From Rikenellaceae bacterium (GTDB lineage Bacteria > Bacteroidota > Bacteroidia > Bacteroidales > UBA932), in contig CAAFYX010000078.1 of the NCBI GenBank assembly GCA_900767375.1, forward strand, positions 1 to 24,858: a stretch of 24,858 bases of DNA, read 5' to 3'. The position numbers and the translations under genes are program-made. This document shows positions 24,020-24,858 of the stretch, one piece after another. Position 1 is the first letter of the stretch. Every line of letters starts with the position of its first letter. Under the pieces are notes generated by a model that saw only the letters and a program-made list of their open reading frames with translations, was not told the DNA's origin and ran no database searches.

Positions 24020-24152
24020 CGTCATGCCGGACAGCCCTTTACGTCATGCCGGACAGCGATCCGGCATCTCTTCAATGAGATTGCGGGTCAAGCCCGCAAT
24101 GACGTGGAAGGTCTAGCCCGCAATGACGTGGAAGGTCTAGCCCGCAATGACG
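24020..24152. repeat. REP-like GC-rich palindromes with a 24-bp tandem repeat
   Basis: CGTCATGCCGGACAG occurs twice (24020 and 24042). ATGCCGGA (24046) pairs with TCCGGCAT (24060-24067). ATTGCGGG (24080) pairs with CCCGCAAT (24093-24100). Then GCCCGCAATGACGTGGAAGG plus TCTA, 24 bp, is repeated from 24092, 24116 and (partly) 24140. Sequences of the form 'atgccgga...tccggcat' joined to 'attgcggg...cccgcaat' and ending in CGTCATG or ATGACG are widespread intergenic palindromes in several phyla. Confidence 0.8.
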
Positions 24153-24210
24153 GGTGCCTCATCCGCCCACGCGGGTTATTTCCTGTTATGGATCTTGATG
24201 CCAACCAGTG

Positions 24211-24504
24211 ATGGGCCAGGTCACCTCAGGTGGTGGGGTATCTGGCCCGCTGTTATTTAGTAACGTGTTGGATACTAATGCTTTGGGATTTTATTATGGG
24301 CCAGGTGCCTCGGAAGCAGGGTGGACCTGGCCCAAAGGAGTCGCATACTTAGCCCATTTGGATACGATAATCTTTGACAATGCATTTCTTATTTCAGGCA
24401 CGCTTGGGAGCTTCACAAATGATCTGGAGCAATGCTTTTGGCAACTATCTGATAATAAATGCGATATTGTACTGACATGCTCCGGGTCATTTACTGGAAC
24501 TTGA
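24211..24504 (+). CDS. Small hypothetical ORF, doubtful
   Basis: A possible 97-aa protein from ATG 24211 (GTG 24208 is alternative). It contains GGGVSGPLLF and LDTIIFDNAFLISGTLGSF, with two Cys near the end. No signal peptide, no known motif and no good promoter box. The stretch is visibly more AT-rich than its surroundings and is bounded by repeat families on both sides, so it may be the remains of an inserted gene. A 10-bp perfect dyad (TGGGCCAGGT 24297-24306, ACCTGGCCCA 24325-24334) falls inside it. I would not rely on it as a gene. Confidence 0.25.
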   Translation: MGQVTSGGGVSGPLLFSNVLDTNALGFYYGPGASEAGWTWPKGVAYLAHLDTIIFDNAFLISGTLGSFTNDLEQCFWQLSDNKCDIVLTCSGSFTGT

Positions 24505-24507
24505 TTT

Positions 24508-24576
24508 ATCCCTCACCCAAACGGTGAGGGATGGTGTTAAAAGTGCATTATCCCTCACCGCCCGGGTGAGGGATAA
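24508..24576. repeat. Doublet of ATCCCTCACC hairpins
   Basis: Hairpin 1: ATCCCTCACC (24508-24517), loop CAAAC, GGTGAGGGAT (24523-24532). Hairpin 2: TTATCCCTCACC (24548-24559), loop GCCCG, GGTGAGGGATAA (24565-24576). The stems share ten identical pairs, the loops differ, and the centres are 42 bp apart. This is the layout of a REP doublet (BIME-like). Confidence 0.85.
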
Positions 24577-24727
24577 TTGCGAAGGAGCAGAGCCACAGCT
24601 GGTGTCACGAGAGGCTATGAAACAGATTTTTCAGCACAGATTTCTGCGTTTCTCGGAATCCCGCATCTTGTGGGGGCGGGCGTAGCGAAACAACTCCGGG
24701 GGACTTTCGACGTTCGGAGGCAACAGG

Positions 24728-24781
24728 ATAAAAAAGAAGGAGGATGACCTTAAAGTCCTCAGGACTTTTTGAGTCATCCTC
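24728..24781 (-). terminator. Rho-independent terminator of tRNA-Gly
   Basis: Outer stem GAGGATGAC (24740-24748) pairs with GTCATCCTC (24773-24781), and an inner stem AAAGTCC (24752-24758) pairs with GGACTTT (24762-24768). In the minus direction it is followed by CTTCTTTTTT. It starts 8 bp after the tRNA 3' end. Confidence 0.8.
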
Positions 24782-24789
24782 GTCTGAAG

Positions 24790-24858
24790 AGCGGGATACG
24801 GGAGTCGGACCCGCCTCCTTGGCTTGGGAAGCCAATGCACTACCGATGTGCTAATCCC
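24790..24858 (-). tRNA. tRNA-Gly (anticodon CCC), 5' end cut by the window edge
   Basis: Minus-strand tRNA. The 3' acceptor half ATCCCGC with discriminator T is visible at 24797-24790, and the 5' half GGGAT runs to the window end, so the first two bases (expected GC) are outside. Anticodon stem TTGGC/GCCAA encloses loop TTCCCAA, giving CCC, which reads GGG. T arm GCGGG-TCCGACT-CCCGT. CCA is not encoded. Confidence 0.9.

Larger units (their letters stand above)
23222..24210. other. Repeat-rich intergenic region downstream of the recombinase gene
   Basis: No supported gene. The region is built almost entirely of palindromes and direct repeats: two TGCAAAGAA hairpins, a 72-bp array of GGAAACC/GGTTTCC dyads, GC-rich unique DNA (about 23783-23944), a 21-bp direct repeat, ATGCCGGA and ATTGCGGG hairpins, and a 24-bp tandem repeat. 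Long open frames on both strands across the array arise because 72 is a multiple of three. Confidence 0.7.

Noticed and set aside
24605..24840. Small minus-strand genes over the tRNA-Gly region
   Set aside because: They run through the tRNA and its terminator and show no protein-like composition.

Overview
The window looks like chromosomal DNA from a fairly GC-rich member of the Bacteroidales (a Rikenellaceae- or UBA932-like lineage is my guess, not proven). Grounds: several genes carry the Bacteroidota -7 promoter box TAnnTTTG, Shine-Dalgarno sequences are mostly absent, lipoproteins with a Cys at position 18 are abundant, and Bacteroidota-typical families are present (DUF3575 barrel, ASPEG-type OmpA-like protein, Rpn/PDDEXK_2 nuclease, HsdR_N-like small nuclease, class II CCA enzyme).

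Layout. 1-159 (-): start of an Rpn-type nuclease gene. 385-11689 (+): a five-gene operon with a near-perfect Bacteroidota promoter, encoding an outer-membrane DUF3575 barrel, an OmpA-like/TPR lipoprotein and three giant paralogous coiled-coil lipoproteins (1067, 922 and 904 aa). 14017-11686 (-): an operon of a conserved hypothetical gene, rsmI and a helix-hairpin-helix protein; tdk (+) diverges from it. 14635-15436: non-coding, with a terminator, a G-poor pyrimidine-rich tract holding six 14-bp repeats, and a perfect 16-bp hairpin upstream of a RAYT/Y1-type transposase gene (15437-16390, +). 19981-16393 (-): a three-gene operon of an unusual helical lipoprotein, a MltD-like lytic transglycosylase and an NAD-dependent epimerase-like protein. 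20101-20187 (-): tRNA-Ser(GGA). 20264-23221 (+): a run of a PD-(D/E)XK HsdR_N-like protein, the CCA-adding enzyme and a XerC/D-like tyrosine recombinase. 23222-24789: repeat-rich intergenic DNA with at least four families of palindromes, one in an exact 72-bp periodic array. 24790-24858 (-): tRNA-Gly(CCC), cut by the window edge.

How the genes may work together. The five-gene operon is the most system-like block. The barrel and OmpA-like protein could provide an outer-membrane base, and the three long coiled-coil lipoproteins could be stalks or spacers ending in a small beta domain. The three proteins have the same length up to an invariant Trp259, contain an internal module duplication, and differ at their tips. 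This suggests a surface structure built from duplicated subunits. Its function cannot be read from the sequence. The second item of interest is the palindrome-rich region directly downstream of the tyrosine recombinase gene.
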